This document shows positions 1-6,605 of a stretch of 6,853 nucleotides of DNA, piece by piece. The notes under the pieces are model-generated. The model did not search any database and was not told the origin of the DNA. It was given only the letters and a program-made list of their open reading frames with translations. The translations under genes were made by a program, and so were the position numbers. Each line of letters starts with the position of its first letter. Within the stretch, counting starts at the first letter, position 1. Origin of the DNA: Rhizobiaceae bacterium (lineage in GTDB: Bacteria; Pseudomonadota; Alphaproteobacteria; Rhizobiales; Rhizobiaceae); contig JACMIV010000050.1 in the NCBI GenBank assembly GCA_014380965.1, positions 1-6,853 on the forward strand, written 5' to 3'.

Positions 1-669
1 CCGCATGCGCTCGGGCGCCTCGGGCAGGAACTGCGCGAGAATGCCGCCGGCGCGCCAGCTCTCGCGGAACCCGCCGCCCTCCCCACGCCGGGCGATCCGG
101 CCCACCGCGAGCCGAAGCGTCGTCGGAATCTGCTCGGACTGGCGGAAATAGCCTTCGGCCACCTCTTCGAGCGAGGCGCCGGAGAGTTCGACGATGCCCT
201 GATAGCGTTGCGAGTGACCGCCCTGATCGACGGTCAGCGCCATCGTGCCAATGCCGAGCAGTGTTTCGGGGTCCGTGCGGCCGGCGGCCACCGAAGCCGC
301 AACGCGCTCGGCGTCGAAGCGGGCATAGGCCCTGACGCTCGACGGCGTGGTGAAATCGACGACGAGGAGATCGACCGGACCGTCGGTCTGGGTCTGCGCG
401 ATGAACTTGCCGTCGAACTTCAGCGACGTGCCGAGGAGCACAGTGAGGACGATCATCTCGGCAAGCAGCCTTGCCACGGGTTCGGGGTAGTCGTGGCGGC
501 CGAGGATGTCGTCGAGCATCGCGCCGAGCTGCACCGCGCGCCCGCGCGCATCGAGTGCCTCCACCGCGAAGGGCACGACGGCGTCGTCGCCGGCGAAGCC
601 AAACTCGCCGAGATTGGGGCCGAGGCCGGCCGCGCCGGCGGACAGAGTCGTCGATCCCGCATCAGCCAT
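1..669 (-). CDS. hslO: Hsp33 redox-regulated chaperone (holdase), partial: C-terminus cut by window start
   Basis: Cytoplasmic chaperone that, in the known family, is activated by oxidation and binds unfolding proteins to prevent aggregation. The minus frame stays open from ATG at 669-667 to base 1, giving 223 residues without a stop. Family hallmarks seen: [17 protein letters not shown] around 78-94, [10 protein letters not shown] at 96-105, [10 protein letters not shown] at 174-183 and [11 protein letters not shown] at 206-216. These belong to the N-terminal folding domain and the start of the linker. The C-terminal redox switch, a zinc centre with CxC and CxxC cysteine pairs, would lie off the window, so its integrity cannot be judged. 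The start overlaps the argF stop by 8 bases (ATGGCTGA), and no strong Shine-Dalgarno is visible, so translational coupling to argF is likely. Identity is firm; only the ending is unknown. Confidence 0.96.
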   Translation of the reverse strand, partial: MADAGSTTLSAGAAGLGPNLGEFGFAGDDAVVPFAVEALDARGRAVQLGAMLDDILGRHDYPEPVARLLAEMIVLTVLLGTSLKFDGKFIAQTQTDGPVDLLVVDFTTPSSVRAYARFDAERVAASVAAGRTDPETLLGIGTMALTVDQGGHSQRYQGIVELSGASLEEVAEGYFRQSEQIPTTLRLAVGRIARRGEGGGFRESWRAGGILAQFLPEAPERMR

Positions 670-1636
670 GGGCGGCCACTTCGCCGAAGCACCAGGCGAG
701 GATCGATTTCTGCGCGTGCAGCCGGTTCTCCGCCTCGTCGAACACGACCGACTGGGGGCCATCGATGACGCCGTCCGTCACCTCTTCCCCGCGATGGGCG
801 GGAAGGCAGTGCATAAAGAGCGCGTCTGTCCCCGCATGCGCCATCAGCCGCTCGTTCACCTGATAGGGCGCGAAGATGTTGTGGCCGCGCGCGAACTCCT
901 CGCGACCCATTGAGACCCAAGTGTCCGTCACGACGCAGTCGGCGCCCGCGACGGCCTCGACGGGGTCGGCGGTCGTCAGGATAGAGGCCCCGTCCGCACG
1001 TGCCCTCGCAAGCCGCCCGGCGTCCGGCTCGGAACCTTCGGGGGTCGCGATGTTCAAGGCGAAGCCGAAGCGGGCGGACGCCTCGATGAAGGAATTCAGG
1101 ACGTTGTTGCCGTCGCCGCTCCAGGCAAAGGTCTTGCCCGCGACGGTCCCGCGCTTCTCCTCGAAGGTGAGGAGATCGGCCATGATCTGACAGGGGTGCG
1201 TGTCGTCGGTGAGTCCGTTGATGACCGGAACGGTGGCGTTCTCGGCCATCTCGATCAGGCGGTCGTGCGAAGTCGTGCGGATCATGATCGCGTCGACGTA
1301 GCGCGAGAGGACCCGCGCCGTATCGGCGATCGTCTCGGAGCGGCCGAGTTGCATCTCGGCGCCCGAGAGGAAGAGCGTTTCGCCGCCGAGCTGACGCATC
1401 GCGACGTCGAAGGACACGCGCGTTCGCGTCGAGGGTTTGTCGAAGATCATCGCGAGGATGCGTCCGCCCAGCGGACGCGGCCCATTACGGCCGACTTCCT
1501 TGCGGGCGTGGGCGTCGGTCATGATGTCGGCAAGGGCGCCCTGGTCCATCGCCGCGATGTCGAGAAAATGCCGCGGTCCGTGCCTTTTCGGAACGGAACC
1601 CGCGGACGCGCCGGAAACGACCCTCAGCGCACTCAT
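662..1636 (-). CDS. argF: Ornithine carbamoyltransferase (anabolic)
   Basis: Condenses ornithine with carbamoyl phosphate to give citrulline in cytoplasmic arginine synthesis. The 324 residues contain the carbamoyl-phosphate loop STRTR (69-73), HPCQ (147-150), DGNNVLNS (175-182), the ornithine-binding DTWVSMG (238-244) and the catalytic [11 protein letters not shown] (276-286). All expected catalytic and binding motifs are present. The ATG overlaps the argD stop as ATGA, and an AGGA Shine-Dalgarno sits 7 bases upstream inside the end of argD, which supports this start. The protein is somewhat longer than usual because about 20 residues rich in S, G and basic residues precede the usual start of homology (PRHFLDI at 21-27). 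Position behind argD and the biosynthetic context favour the anabolic enzyme over the catabolic arginine deiminase-pathway form. Confidence 0.97.
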   Translation of the reverse strand: MSALRVVSGASAGSVPKRHGPRHFLDIAAMDQGALADIMTDAHARKEVGRNGPRPLGGRILAMIFDKPSTRTRVSFDVAMRQLGGETLFLSGAEMQLGRSETIADTARVLSRYVDAIMIRTTSHDRLIEMAENATVPVINGLTDDTHPCQIMADLLTFEEKRGTVAGKTFAWSGDGNNVLNSFIEASARFGFALNIATPEGSEPDAGRLARARADGASILTTADPVEAVAGADCVVTDTWVSMGREEFARGHNIFAPYQVNERLMAHAGTDALFMHCLPAHRGEEVTDGVIDGPQSVVFDEAENRLHAQKSILAWCFGEVAAHG

Positions 1637-2844
1637 GCGGACTTCCTGACCGACGCGAGCGACAGGCTCGCCACGGCGGCCTCGATGCGCGACACGGCCT
1701 CGCGGACCTCGTCGGCGGAGATGATCAGCGGCGGCAGGAAACGCACGACGTTGTCTCCGGCTGGAACAGCGAGAAGCTTCTGCACCCGCAGCTCCAGAAT
1801 GAGCGCCGTGTTCGGCACGCGCGCCTTGATGCCGAGAAGCAGCCCCTCGCCGCGCACCTCCTCGACGATATCAGGATAGCGGTCGGCGATCGAGGCGAGC
1901 TGCTGCTTGAAACGCAGCGACATGTCGCGCACGTGCTCCATGAAGCCGTCGGCAAGGACGACGTCGAGAACGGCGTTGCCGATGGCCATCGCGAGCGGGT
2001 TGCCGCCGTAGGTCGTGCCGTGGGTGCCGGCGGTCATGCCTCGGGCAGCCTCTTCGCTCGCCAGACAGACGCCGAGCGGGAAGCCGCCGCCGATCCCCTT
2101 GGCCACCGCCATGATGTCGGGCTCGGCGCCGGAGGCCTGATGGGCGAAGAGCTGGCCGGTGCGCCCGACGCCGGTCTGGACCTCGTCGTAGATGAGCAGC
2201 AGCCCTTCCGCATCGCAGAGCTCGCGCAGGCCGCGCAGGCATTGCGGAGGCACGGAGCGCACGCCGCCCTCGCCCTGAATCGGCTCAACGAGGATCGCCG
2301 CCGTCTCCGGGCCGATCGCGGCCTTCAGCGCCGCATGATCGCCGAAGGGAACCTGATCGAAGCCGTCCACCTTCGGGCCGAAGCCTTCGAGATACTTCGC
2401 CTGTCCGCCCGCGGCGATCGTCGCAAGCGTGCGGCCGTGGAAGGCGCCCTCGAAGGTGATGATCCGGAAGCGCTCGGGATTGCCGGAGACATAGTGATAG
2501 CGGCGAGCGGTCTTGAACGCGCATTCGAGCGCCTCGGCGCCGGAATTCGTGAAGAAGGCCTTGTCGGCGAAGGTTGCCGCCGCAAGCCGTTCGGCGAGCC
2601 TCTTCTGGCCGGGAATCTCGAAGAGGTTCGAGACGTGCCACAGCTTTTCGGCCTGATGCTTCAGCGTCGCGACGAGGTGGGGATGAGCGTGGCCAAGCGA
2701 GTTCACCGCTACGCCGCCCGCAAGATCGAGGAACCGGCGGCCGTCGTCCGTCTCGAGCCACACGCCTGCTCCGCGCTCGAAGCGCAGGTCCGCGCGCGCA
2801 TAGGTCGAGTAGAGCGGGGACGACGGCTGGGAATCGGTCGGCAT
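1633..2844 (-). CDS. argD: Acetylornithine aminotransferase (PLP-dependent, class III)
   Basis: Transfers an amino group from glutamate to N-acetylglutamate semialdehyde, giving N-acetylornithine in arginine synthesis; family members may also serve lysine synthesis as succinyldiaminopimelate aminotransferase. The 403 residues have the normal length and fold markers: NSGAEA (100-105, phosphate contact), FHGRT (135-139), EPIQGEGG (187-194), [12 protein letters not shown] (219-230), [11 protein letters not shown] with the PLP lysine at K249, and [12 protein letters not shown] (274-285). The start is ATG at 2844-2842, with a modest GAAGAG Shine-Dalgarno 8 bases upstream. It is the first gene of the argD-argF-hslO string and overlaps argF by 4 bases. 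Its promoter appears to lie in the gap shared with gcrA. Other class III aminotransferases (ornithine or GABA) look similar, but argF directly behind makes ArgD the best reading. Confidence 0.96.
   Translation of the reverse strand: MPTDSQPSSPLYSTYARADLRFERGAGVWLETDDGRRFLDLAGGVAVNSLGHAHPHLVATLKHQAEKLWHVSNLFEIPGQKRLAERLAAATFADKAFFTNSGAEALECAFKTARRYHYVSGNPERFRIITFEGAFHGRTLATIAAGGQAKYLEGFGPKVDGFDQVPFGDHAALKAAIGPETAAILVEPIQGEGGVRSVPPQCLRGLRELCDAEGLLLIYDEVQTGVGRTGQLFAHQASGAEPDIMAVAKGIGGGFPLGVCLASEEAARGMTAGTHGTTYGGNPLAMAIGNAVLDVVLADGFMEHVRDMSLRFKQQLASIADRYPDIVEEVRGEGLLLGIKARVPNTALILELRVQKLLAVPAGDNVVRFLPPLIISADEVREAVSRIEAAVASLSLASVRKSA
1644..1647 (-). promoter_or_regulatory. Ribosome binding site of argF
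   Basis: AGGA read on the minus strand, within the last codons of argD, 7 bases before the argF ATG. It supports the ATGA-overlap start over any shorter form; no in-frame ATG or GTG lies between residue 1 and the PRHFLDI homology start. Confidence 0.6.
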
Positions 2845-2866
2845 GGCAAGAACTCTTCAATCTGCC

Positions 2867-2882
2867 CGAGAGGGGTCTCTCG
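2867..2882 (-). other. Small perfect hairpin in the argD leader
   Basis: CGAGAG (2867-2872) and CTCTCG (2877-2882) are exact inverted repeats around a 4-base loop. The hairpin ends 22 bases before the argD ATG, inside the predicted leader of about 134 nucleotides. No T-run follows on the minus strand, so it is not an intrinsic terminator. Any effect on ribosome loading is inference. Confidence 0.35.
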
Positions 2883-2984
2883 TGAGGCCGCTGGGCGCGA
2901 CGCTCGGGCTGTTCCGGAAATGCTCAAAGCCCGCCGCATGGGCAGGCTTCGATCGACGTCGAGAGTGCGTTGCGTGAGGCTAGA

Positions 2985-3015
2985 CCTATACCATGGGTCG
3001 CGGCGAGGTTGTCAA
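2985..3015 (-). promoter_or_regulatory. Predicted sigma70-type promoter of the argD-argF-hslO operon
   Basis: On the minus strand a consensus -35 TTGACA (3015-3010) is followed, after a 19-base spacer, by TATAGG (2990-2985) as the -10. Transcription would begin near 2978 and give a leader of about 134 bases before argD. A GANTC site (3018-3022) lies two bases upstream of the -35. The -35 is the strongest match in the gap; the spacer is longer than ideal. Confidence 0.5.
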
Positions 3016-3017
3016 TC

Positions 3018-3022
3018 GAATC
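3018..3022. promoter_or_regulatory. GANTC site next to the argD -35 element
   Basis: GAATC, the recognition sequence of the alphaproteobacterial cell-cycle methylase CcrM. It is separated by two bases from the predicted argD -35. Methylation and any role in argD control are inferred, not shown. Confidence 0.4.
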
Positions 3023-3050
3023 GCACCCGTCAAGCCCCGCAACCCCGCAG

Positions 3051-3077
3051 ATGCAGGCCTTGGAAAGTCCAAATGCA
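3051..3077. repeat. Interrupted palindrome between the divergent promoters
   Basis: TTGGA (3060-3064) and TCCAA (3068-3072) form an exact inverted repeat around AAG, and the element is flanked by two copies of ATGCA (3051-3055 and 3073-3077). The two flanks are spaced unequally from the core. It sits between the argD -35 (3010-3015) and the gcrA -35 (3140-3145), where an operator could act on either gene. No known regulator site was recognised. Confidence 0.25.
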
Positions 3078-3115
3078 CGAAATAAGAGGCGGTATCTGGG
3101 GAAAAGCGTGAAAAG

Positions 3116-3152
3116 GATTCCGCTGCCGCACAGCGACTCTTGTCACGGAGTC
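3116..3152. promoter_or_regulatory. Cluster of three GANTC (CcrM-type) sites at the gcrA promoter
   Basis: GATTC (3116-3120), GACTC (3135-3139) and GAGTC (3148-3152) lie within 37 bases. The second abuts the predicted gcrA -35 and the third falls in the -35/-10 spacer. In known alphaproteobacterial biology CcrM methylates GANTC, and GcrA with sigma70 acts preferentially at promoters with methylated GANTC near the core elements. The sites are seen directly; autoregulation or methylation-state control of gcrA is inferred. Confidence 0.6.
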
Positions 3153-3169
3153 AACCGATAGGGTAAATT
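3140..3169 (+). promoter_or_regulatory. Predicted gcrA promoter
   Basis: TTGTCA (3140-3145) as -35 and TAAATT (3164-3169) as -10, separated by 18 bases. Transcription would start near 3176, leaving a leader of roughly 120 bases before gcrA. The surroundings (3060-3190) are richer in A/T than the rest of the window, as expected of a promoter region. Neither hexamer is a perfect consensus. Confidence 0.45.
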
Positions 3170-3285
3170 TCTGCCAGACACTAGATTTCGTGCGGCGGAC
3201 CTAGTCGATCAATACATGTAGTGGGGCCTCTTCGAGCGAAGGTTCGAGGACTGCCAGATCATACGTCCGCCGCGCATCCAAGCAC

Positions 3286-3290
3286 AGGAG
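3286..3290 (+). promoter_or_regulatory. Ribosome binding site of gcrA
   Basis: AGGAG followed by a 7-base spacer to ATG at 3298. It fixes the gcrA start and is the clearest Shine-Dalgarno in the window. Confidence 0.8.
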
Positions 3291-3297
3291 TTTCGGC

Positions 3298-3873
3298 ATG
3301 GGCTGGACAGACGAACGCGTGGAACTTCTCGCCAAGCTTTGGAGCGAGGGCCTCAGCGCCAGCCAGATCGCGGGGCAACTCGGCGGCGTCACGCGCAATG
3401 CCGTGATCGGGAAGGTCCATCGGCTGAAGCTCGAGGGTCGCGCCAAGTCTCCGGCAGCCGCGGCGGAGGCGGGCAAGTCCGCTGTCGAGGAGAGCGAAGA
3501 AGAGACCGTCGTCGAGATGGAGATCGCGCCGCGGATCGTTGCTGCGCAGGTGCAGTCCGCCCAGCTTCGCAGCATCGGCCGATCCATGGGCGGGGGCATG
3601 CAGGGCGCGACTGCGCTGAAGATGGAGCCCGAGATCGATCTCGTCGCGGATGTGATGCCCGAGCGGGTCGTCACGACCGGCGAGGTGGTCCCGATCAGTC
3701 GCAACCTGACGCTCGTGCAGCTCAGCGACCGGACCTGCAAATGGCCGCTCGGGGATCCGCTCTCGGCGGACTTCCGCTTCTGCGGCAATCATTCCAACGA
3801 TGCCTCGCCCTACTGCCTCTACCACGCGCGCATCGCCTTCCAGCCGGCGTCGGAACGGCGCCGGATCCGGTAA
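3298..3873 (+). CDS. gcrA: GcrA cell-cycle regulator
   Basis: Alphaproteobacterial transcription factor that binds sigma70 and works at promoters containing methylated GANTC, coupling transcription of cell-cycle and division genes to replication. The 191-residue protein begins MGWTDERVELLAKLW, the family's usual N-terminus, followed by a helix-turn-helix (about 16-45, SEGLSASQIAGQL then VTRNAVIGKVHRL). A low-complexity Ala/Glu-rich linker with a hydrophobic/charged stretch spans about 50-135. The C-terminal sigma-interacting region carries CKWPLGDP (147-154), FRFCGNH (159-165) and PYCLYHARIAF (171-181), with Cys147, Cys162, Cys173 and His176 in the family pattern. All landmarks are intact. 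The gene is transcribed alone, between a GANTC-rich control region and an intrinsic terminator. Identity is firm. Confidence 0.97.
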   Translation: MGWTDERVELLAKLWSEGLSASQIAGQLGGVTRNAVIGKVHRLKLEGRAKSPAAAAEAGKSAVEESEEETVVEMEIAPRIVAAQVQSAQLRSIGRSMGGGMQGATALKMEPEIDLVADVMPERVVTTGEVVPISRNLTLVQLSDRTCKWPLGDPLSADFRFCGNHSNDASPYCLYHARIAFQPASERRRIR

Positions 3874-3901
3874 AGGCGTCCACCATCTCGATGTTTTCCG
3901 G

Positions 3902-3938
3902 GCTCCGCGATCCTCCTGGGATGGCGGAGCTCTTTTTT
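3902..3938 (+). terminator. Intrinsic terminator of gcrA
   Basis: GCTCCGC (3902-3908) pairs with GCGGAGC (3924-3930). Beyond a G/G mismatch, ATCC (3910-3913) pairs with GGAT (3919-3922) around a 5-base loop. A T-rich tail follows (TC, then six T at 3933-3938). It lies 28 bases after the gcrA stop. On the minus strand the same hairpin is not followed by a T-run, so it looks one-directional. Confidence 0.88.
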
Positions 3939-3948
3939 GATGCAGGTT

Positions 3949-5238
3949 CTATCGCGGATCGAGCGCCGGGAAGCGGGCGGTGAACGTCGAGCCCTCGCCG
4001 ACCGTCGAGGCGACGATCAGTCGCGCGCGGTGCCGAACGAGGATGTTGCGCACGATCGAGAGGCCGAGGCCGGTCCCGCGCTTTTGGCGAGAGGTGCCCA
4101 CATCCACCCGGTAGAAGCGCTCGGTGAGGCGCGGGACATGCTCGGCGGGAATGCCCGGACCGAAATCCTGCACGAAAGCCTCGACGAGTAGGCTGTCGCG
4201 CTCACGCAGCCGCTGGAGCCCGAGCACGATGCGCCTTCCGGCCTCGCCGTATTTGCAGGCGTTCTCGACAAGGTTCGAAAAGACCTGGACCAGCTCGTCG
4301 CGGTCGCCGGCTACGACATAAGGGCCGGGGCCGTATTGTGTCTCGATGACGAGGTCGCTTTCGGATGCCAGCGGCGACATGCTCTCCAAGACGTCGGCAA
4401 AGATCTCCTCGAGATCGATGCGGTCGCTGACGGCGACATGGCGCTTCATCTCGATATGCGATAGCGACAGGAGGTCGTCGATCAGGCGCGACATGCGCGC
4501 GGACTGGTCGCGCATGATGTCGAGGAAGCGGCCGCGCGCGACCGCGTCCTCCTTGGCGGGCCCTTGCAGCGTCTCGATGAAGCCGATCAGCGAAGCCAGC
4601 GGCGTTCGCAGCTCGTGGCTCGCATTGGCGACGAAATCGGTCCGCATCCGCTCGATCCGCCGCTCTCCGGTGCGGTCGTGGAAAAGGATGAGGAAGAAAG
4701 CCGGTCGCTCGCCCTGCGGCACGGGGATCGGCAGGATGTCGACGGACCAGGAGCGGTCCGCGGAACGGCCCTCGATAAACTCGGTGTTGACGCTCTTGCG
4801 CCCTTCCACCGAAGCCTCGATGGCGGCCAACAGCTCCGGCGAGCGAAAGCGCAGCGAGATCGCGTCGCCGAGCGCCATGTTGCCGAAGGCTTGTTCGGAG
4901 ACGGCGTTGCGGTAGCGCAGGAGGAGGTTCCGGTCGATGAGGAAGGCCGGCTCCAGCATCGCCTCGACCACCGCCTTGATCCCCCCGTCCGGCCAGAGCG
5001 GCGCCTGTCGCCGCCACAGCTCCTCGCCGGCTTTCGCCTTGCGCGTGCTGCGAGCGGGAAGGATGCAGGCGAGCAGAAACAGAAGGCTTCCGATGATGCA
5101 CGCCTGCCAGGCCTCAGGGTGGAGGATCGCAAGCGCGACGAACAGGCCGGTTCCGGCGGCCGCGACGCGCACGACCGAGACGACGCGCCGCGCGATCGGC
5201 AAGCCCGCCCCGCCTTCAGTGGTCTCCCGAGTGGTCAT
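3949..5238 (-). CDS. phoR: Phosphate regulon sensor histidine kinase PhoR
   Basis: Inner-membrane histidine kinase that phosphorylates the regulator PhoB under phosphate limitation. The 429 residues show two hydrophobic segments (about 20-38 and 46-62) with only a short loop between them, so there is no real periplasmic sensor domain, as is usual for PhoR. A PAS-like domain follows (about 88-190). The H-box is ASHELRTPL with phosphoacceptor His208; then come the N-box NLVENACKY (322-330), G1 DFGPGI (358-363), F-box ERFYRVD (373-379) and G2 GTGLGLSIV (388-396). No catalytic residue is missing. The ATG has GAAGG 6 bases upstream. It converges on gcrA, and no pst, phoU or phoB gene follows it here. 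A related orphan kinase is possible, but the PAS and H-box text reads as alphaproteobacterial PhoR. Confidence 0.9.
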   Translation of the reverse strand: MTTRETTEGGAGLPIARRVVSVVRVAAAGTGLFVALAILHPEAWQACIIGSLLFLLACILPARSTRKAKAGEELWRRQAPLWPDGGIKAVVEAMLEPAFLIDRNLLLRYRNAVSEQAFGNMALGDAISLRFRSPELLAAIEASVEGRKSVNTEFIEGRSADRSWSVDILPIPVPQGERPAFFLILFHDRTGERRIERMRTDFVANASHELRTPLASLIGFIETLQGPAKEDAVARGRFLDIMRDQSARMSRLIDDLLSLSHIEMKRHVAVSDRIDLEEIFADVLESMSPLASESDLVIETQYGPGPYVVAGDRDELVQVFSNLVENACKYGEAGRRIVLGLQRLRERDSLLVEAFVQDFGPGIPAEHVPRLTERFYRVDVGTSRQKRGTGLGLSIVRNILVRHRARLIVASTVGEGSTFTARFPALDPR

Positions 5239-5402
5239 GACCTGCCTTCGCCCTCAGGCGGTTTAGAATCGCGACGGGTCTTCGACGCGCCAACCGATTC
5301 GCTCACAATGCCCAAGAAGTGCATCGTCTTCGTGTCACGGTGGTGCCGCTTCCAAGCTCGCCGGCGCGGGATGCCACCAGTTTTATGCTGGAGCTGCAGG
5401 CG
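5239..5402 (-). promoter_or_regulatory. phoR upstream gap with two inverted GANTC sites and weak promoter
   Basis: This 164-base gap separates phoR from the membrane-protein gene. GAATCG (5267-5272) and CGATTC (5295-5300) are exact inverted copies 22 bases apart, each containing GANTC. On the minus strand TTGGCG (5292-5287) and GATTCT (5271-5266... read within the first site) could be a weak -35/-10 pair about 17 bases apart; in that case one GANTC overlaps the -10 and the other lies two bases upstream of the -35. GAAGG (5249-5245) is the phoR Shine-Dalgarno. No convincing Pho box was found, and no terminator with a T-run follows the upstream gene, so cotranscription with it remains possible. 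Confidence 0.35.
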
Positions 5403-6602
5403 CTAAATGCCTTCGACGATCCGCAGGCGCACGGAGTAGAGATCGATCGCGTTTGCTACCGTGCCGAAGCTCGGATTGATGGCGATCGCGCCGGATGCCG
5501 CAGGGTCCTCCGGCACGGTCATGTCGAAGACGAAGGCTTCGCCATCCTGCACGGTCGAAAATCGTTGGCGGCCGCAGACGGTGTCGCCGCCGAACAGGCA
5601 CCGGACGGTGAATTCGCGGACCGTCCCGTCCGGAGACCCGACCGTTACCTCCACGCGGACCGTGCGGCCCTTGATGCCGTTGACGACCCCCGGTCCGATG
5701 GCGACGTCGATCTCGCCGTCCTCGCCCGCGGCCGCAAGGCGCACCGCGGGCCGGTCGCCGGGGCCGGTGATGGCGGAGACCTCGCCGCCGGTCGGCGTCG
5801 CGATCATTTCGAGCTGCGTTCCGTCGAACAGCGTGATCCATGCGATCTCGGCAGGCTCCACGACCGGTGCGATCTCAGCCCCTTCCGGTGCGGCCGCATC
5901 GGACGGCGCGACGCCCGCGTTCGGCGCAGCGAAGATGGTGACATAGGCGAAGACGAGACCCGCGATCAGCGTGACGAGAAGGACGATCGTGCCGAACAGG
6001 AAGGGCCGCCCGCGGCCTGGCTTCGCTCCGCCGCGCTTGGCTCCTCCAGGCGACCACGACGCGTCGCGTGCCGCGCTTTCGCCCGGCGCTTCGGCGATGG
6101 GAACGGCACCCGGCAGCGGGTTGCGAAAATCTTCGTGCTCCTCGTTGCGGCGAGCCGATGAAGGCGGCTCGGGATCTGGATCGCCGAAAGGTCGATCCGG
6201 ATCGTCGCCGTCGATGGCACGGAGGTCGCGGGACGACGTGTCGTCCGGCTCGTGTCCGGCGGGGATGAAGGCCCCCTCGACGTCGGCGGACGTCAAGTTT
6301 TCGTCGGGGTCCGCGTTCGGCCCGGCATGGCCGAGATACCCCGCCTGCTCCTCGTCGTCATGATATGATTCGAGTGTTTCCTCCGCGGGAGCGGGCGCGT
6401 AGTAATCTTCCTCGACGCGGTTGATCGTCTCGGCAAGACGGACGCGCTGGGCATGGGCGGCGTCCGCGTCCGTCTGTTTGGACGTGAGCAGGCGCTCCAG
6501 AGCGCGCTCGGACGCCGCATAGATGGATTCCCGAAAGGCGGGATCGCTTGTGTCGCCTGCCTCGAGCGCGCGCCGCAGGCTCTCTTCCATCGCGCTCATC
6601 AT
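5403..6602 (-). CDS. Unrecognised bitopic membrane protein with acidic cytoplasmic region and beta-rich periplasmic domain
   Basis: I cannot name a function. With the start at ATG 6602-6600 the protein has 399 residues. Residues 1-65 look helical and charged (SLRRALEAG, FRESIYAASERALERLL). Residues 66-160 are acidic, Pro-rich and probably disordered, with many D/E and D-P-D/P repeats. A basic stretch (KRGGAKPGRGR, about 189-199) precedes one hydrophobic segment (about 201-224), so the N-terminus should be cytoplasmic and the last ~170 residues periplasmic. The latter part is rich in alternating hydrophobic/polar stretches and ends AIAINPSFG...IDLYSVRLRI, reminiscent of a jelly-roll or galactose-binding-like fold (inference). 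The protein's only two cysteines (about 335 and 343) are periplasmic and could form a disulfide. It lies on the same strand upstream of phoR, with a 164-base gap. Third positions are G/C-rich like the neighbours, so it is a real resident gene. Confidence 0.88.
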   Translation of the reverse strand: MMSAMEESLRRALEAGDTSDPAFRESIYAASERALERLLTSKQTDADAAHAQRVRLAETINRVEEDYYAPAPAEETLESYHDDEEQAGYLGHAGPNADPDENLTSADVEGAFIPAGHEPDDTSSRDLRAIDGDDPDRPFGDPDPEPPSSARRNEEHEDFRNPLPGAVPIAEAPGESAARDASWSPGGAKRGGAKPGRGRPFLFGTIVLLVTLIAGLVFAYVTIFAAPNAGVAPSDAAAPEGAEIAPVVEPAEIAWITLFDGTQLEMIATPTGGEVSAITGPGDRPAVRLAAAGEDGEIDVAIGPGVVNGIKGRTVRVEVTVGSPDGTVREFTVRCLFGGDTVCGRQRFSTVQDGEAFVFDMTVPEDPAASGAIAINPSFGTVANAIDLYSVRLRIVEGI

Positions 6603-6605
6603 GCT

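Noticed and set aside
1933..3111. 392-codon plus-strand open frame opposite argD and into the intergenic gap
   Set aside because: It is antisense to a firm argD, has no recognisable motif, and is Arg/Glu/Ala-rich as expected of a mirror frame in high-GC DNA.
2970..3161. Short plus-strand frame (63 codons) in the argD-gcrA gap
   Set aside because: It starts at TTG without a Shine-Dalgarno, overlaps both promoters and the GANTC cluster, and has atypical composition.
3140..3190. CtrA-type (TTAA-N7-TTAA) or DnaA box in the gcrA promoter
   Set aside because: Only loose partial matches (TCAACC, GGTAAA) with wrong spacing; no DnaA box close to consensus.
5239..5402. Pho box upstream of phoR
   Set aside because: Only single TGACA-like half-sites were seen, without the paired 11-base-spaced repeat expected.
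5303..5402. Intrinsic terminator after the membrane-protein gene
   Set aside because: Several short inverted repeats exist (CCAG/CTGG, GGTGG/CCACC on the minus strand) but none is followed by a T-run.
4564..5406. 280-codon plus-strand open frame opposite phoR
   Set aside because: Mirror of the phoR coding strand with low-complexity charged composition and no ribosome site.
5319..6161. 280-codon plus-strand open frame opposite the membrane-protein gene
   Set aside because: Antisense shadow; the minus frame has a membrane segment, a ribosome site and better codon use.
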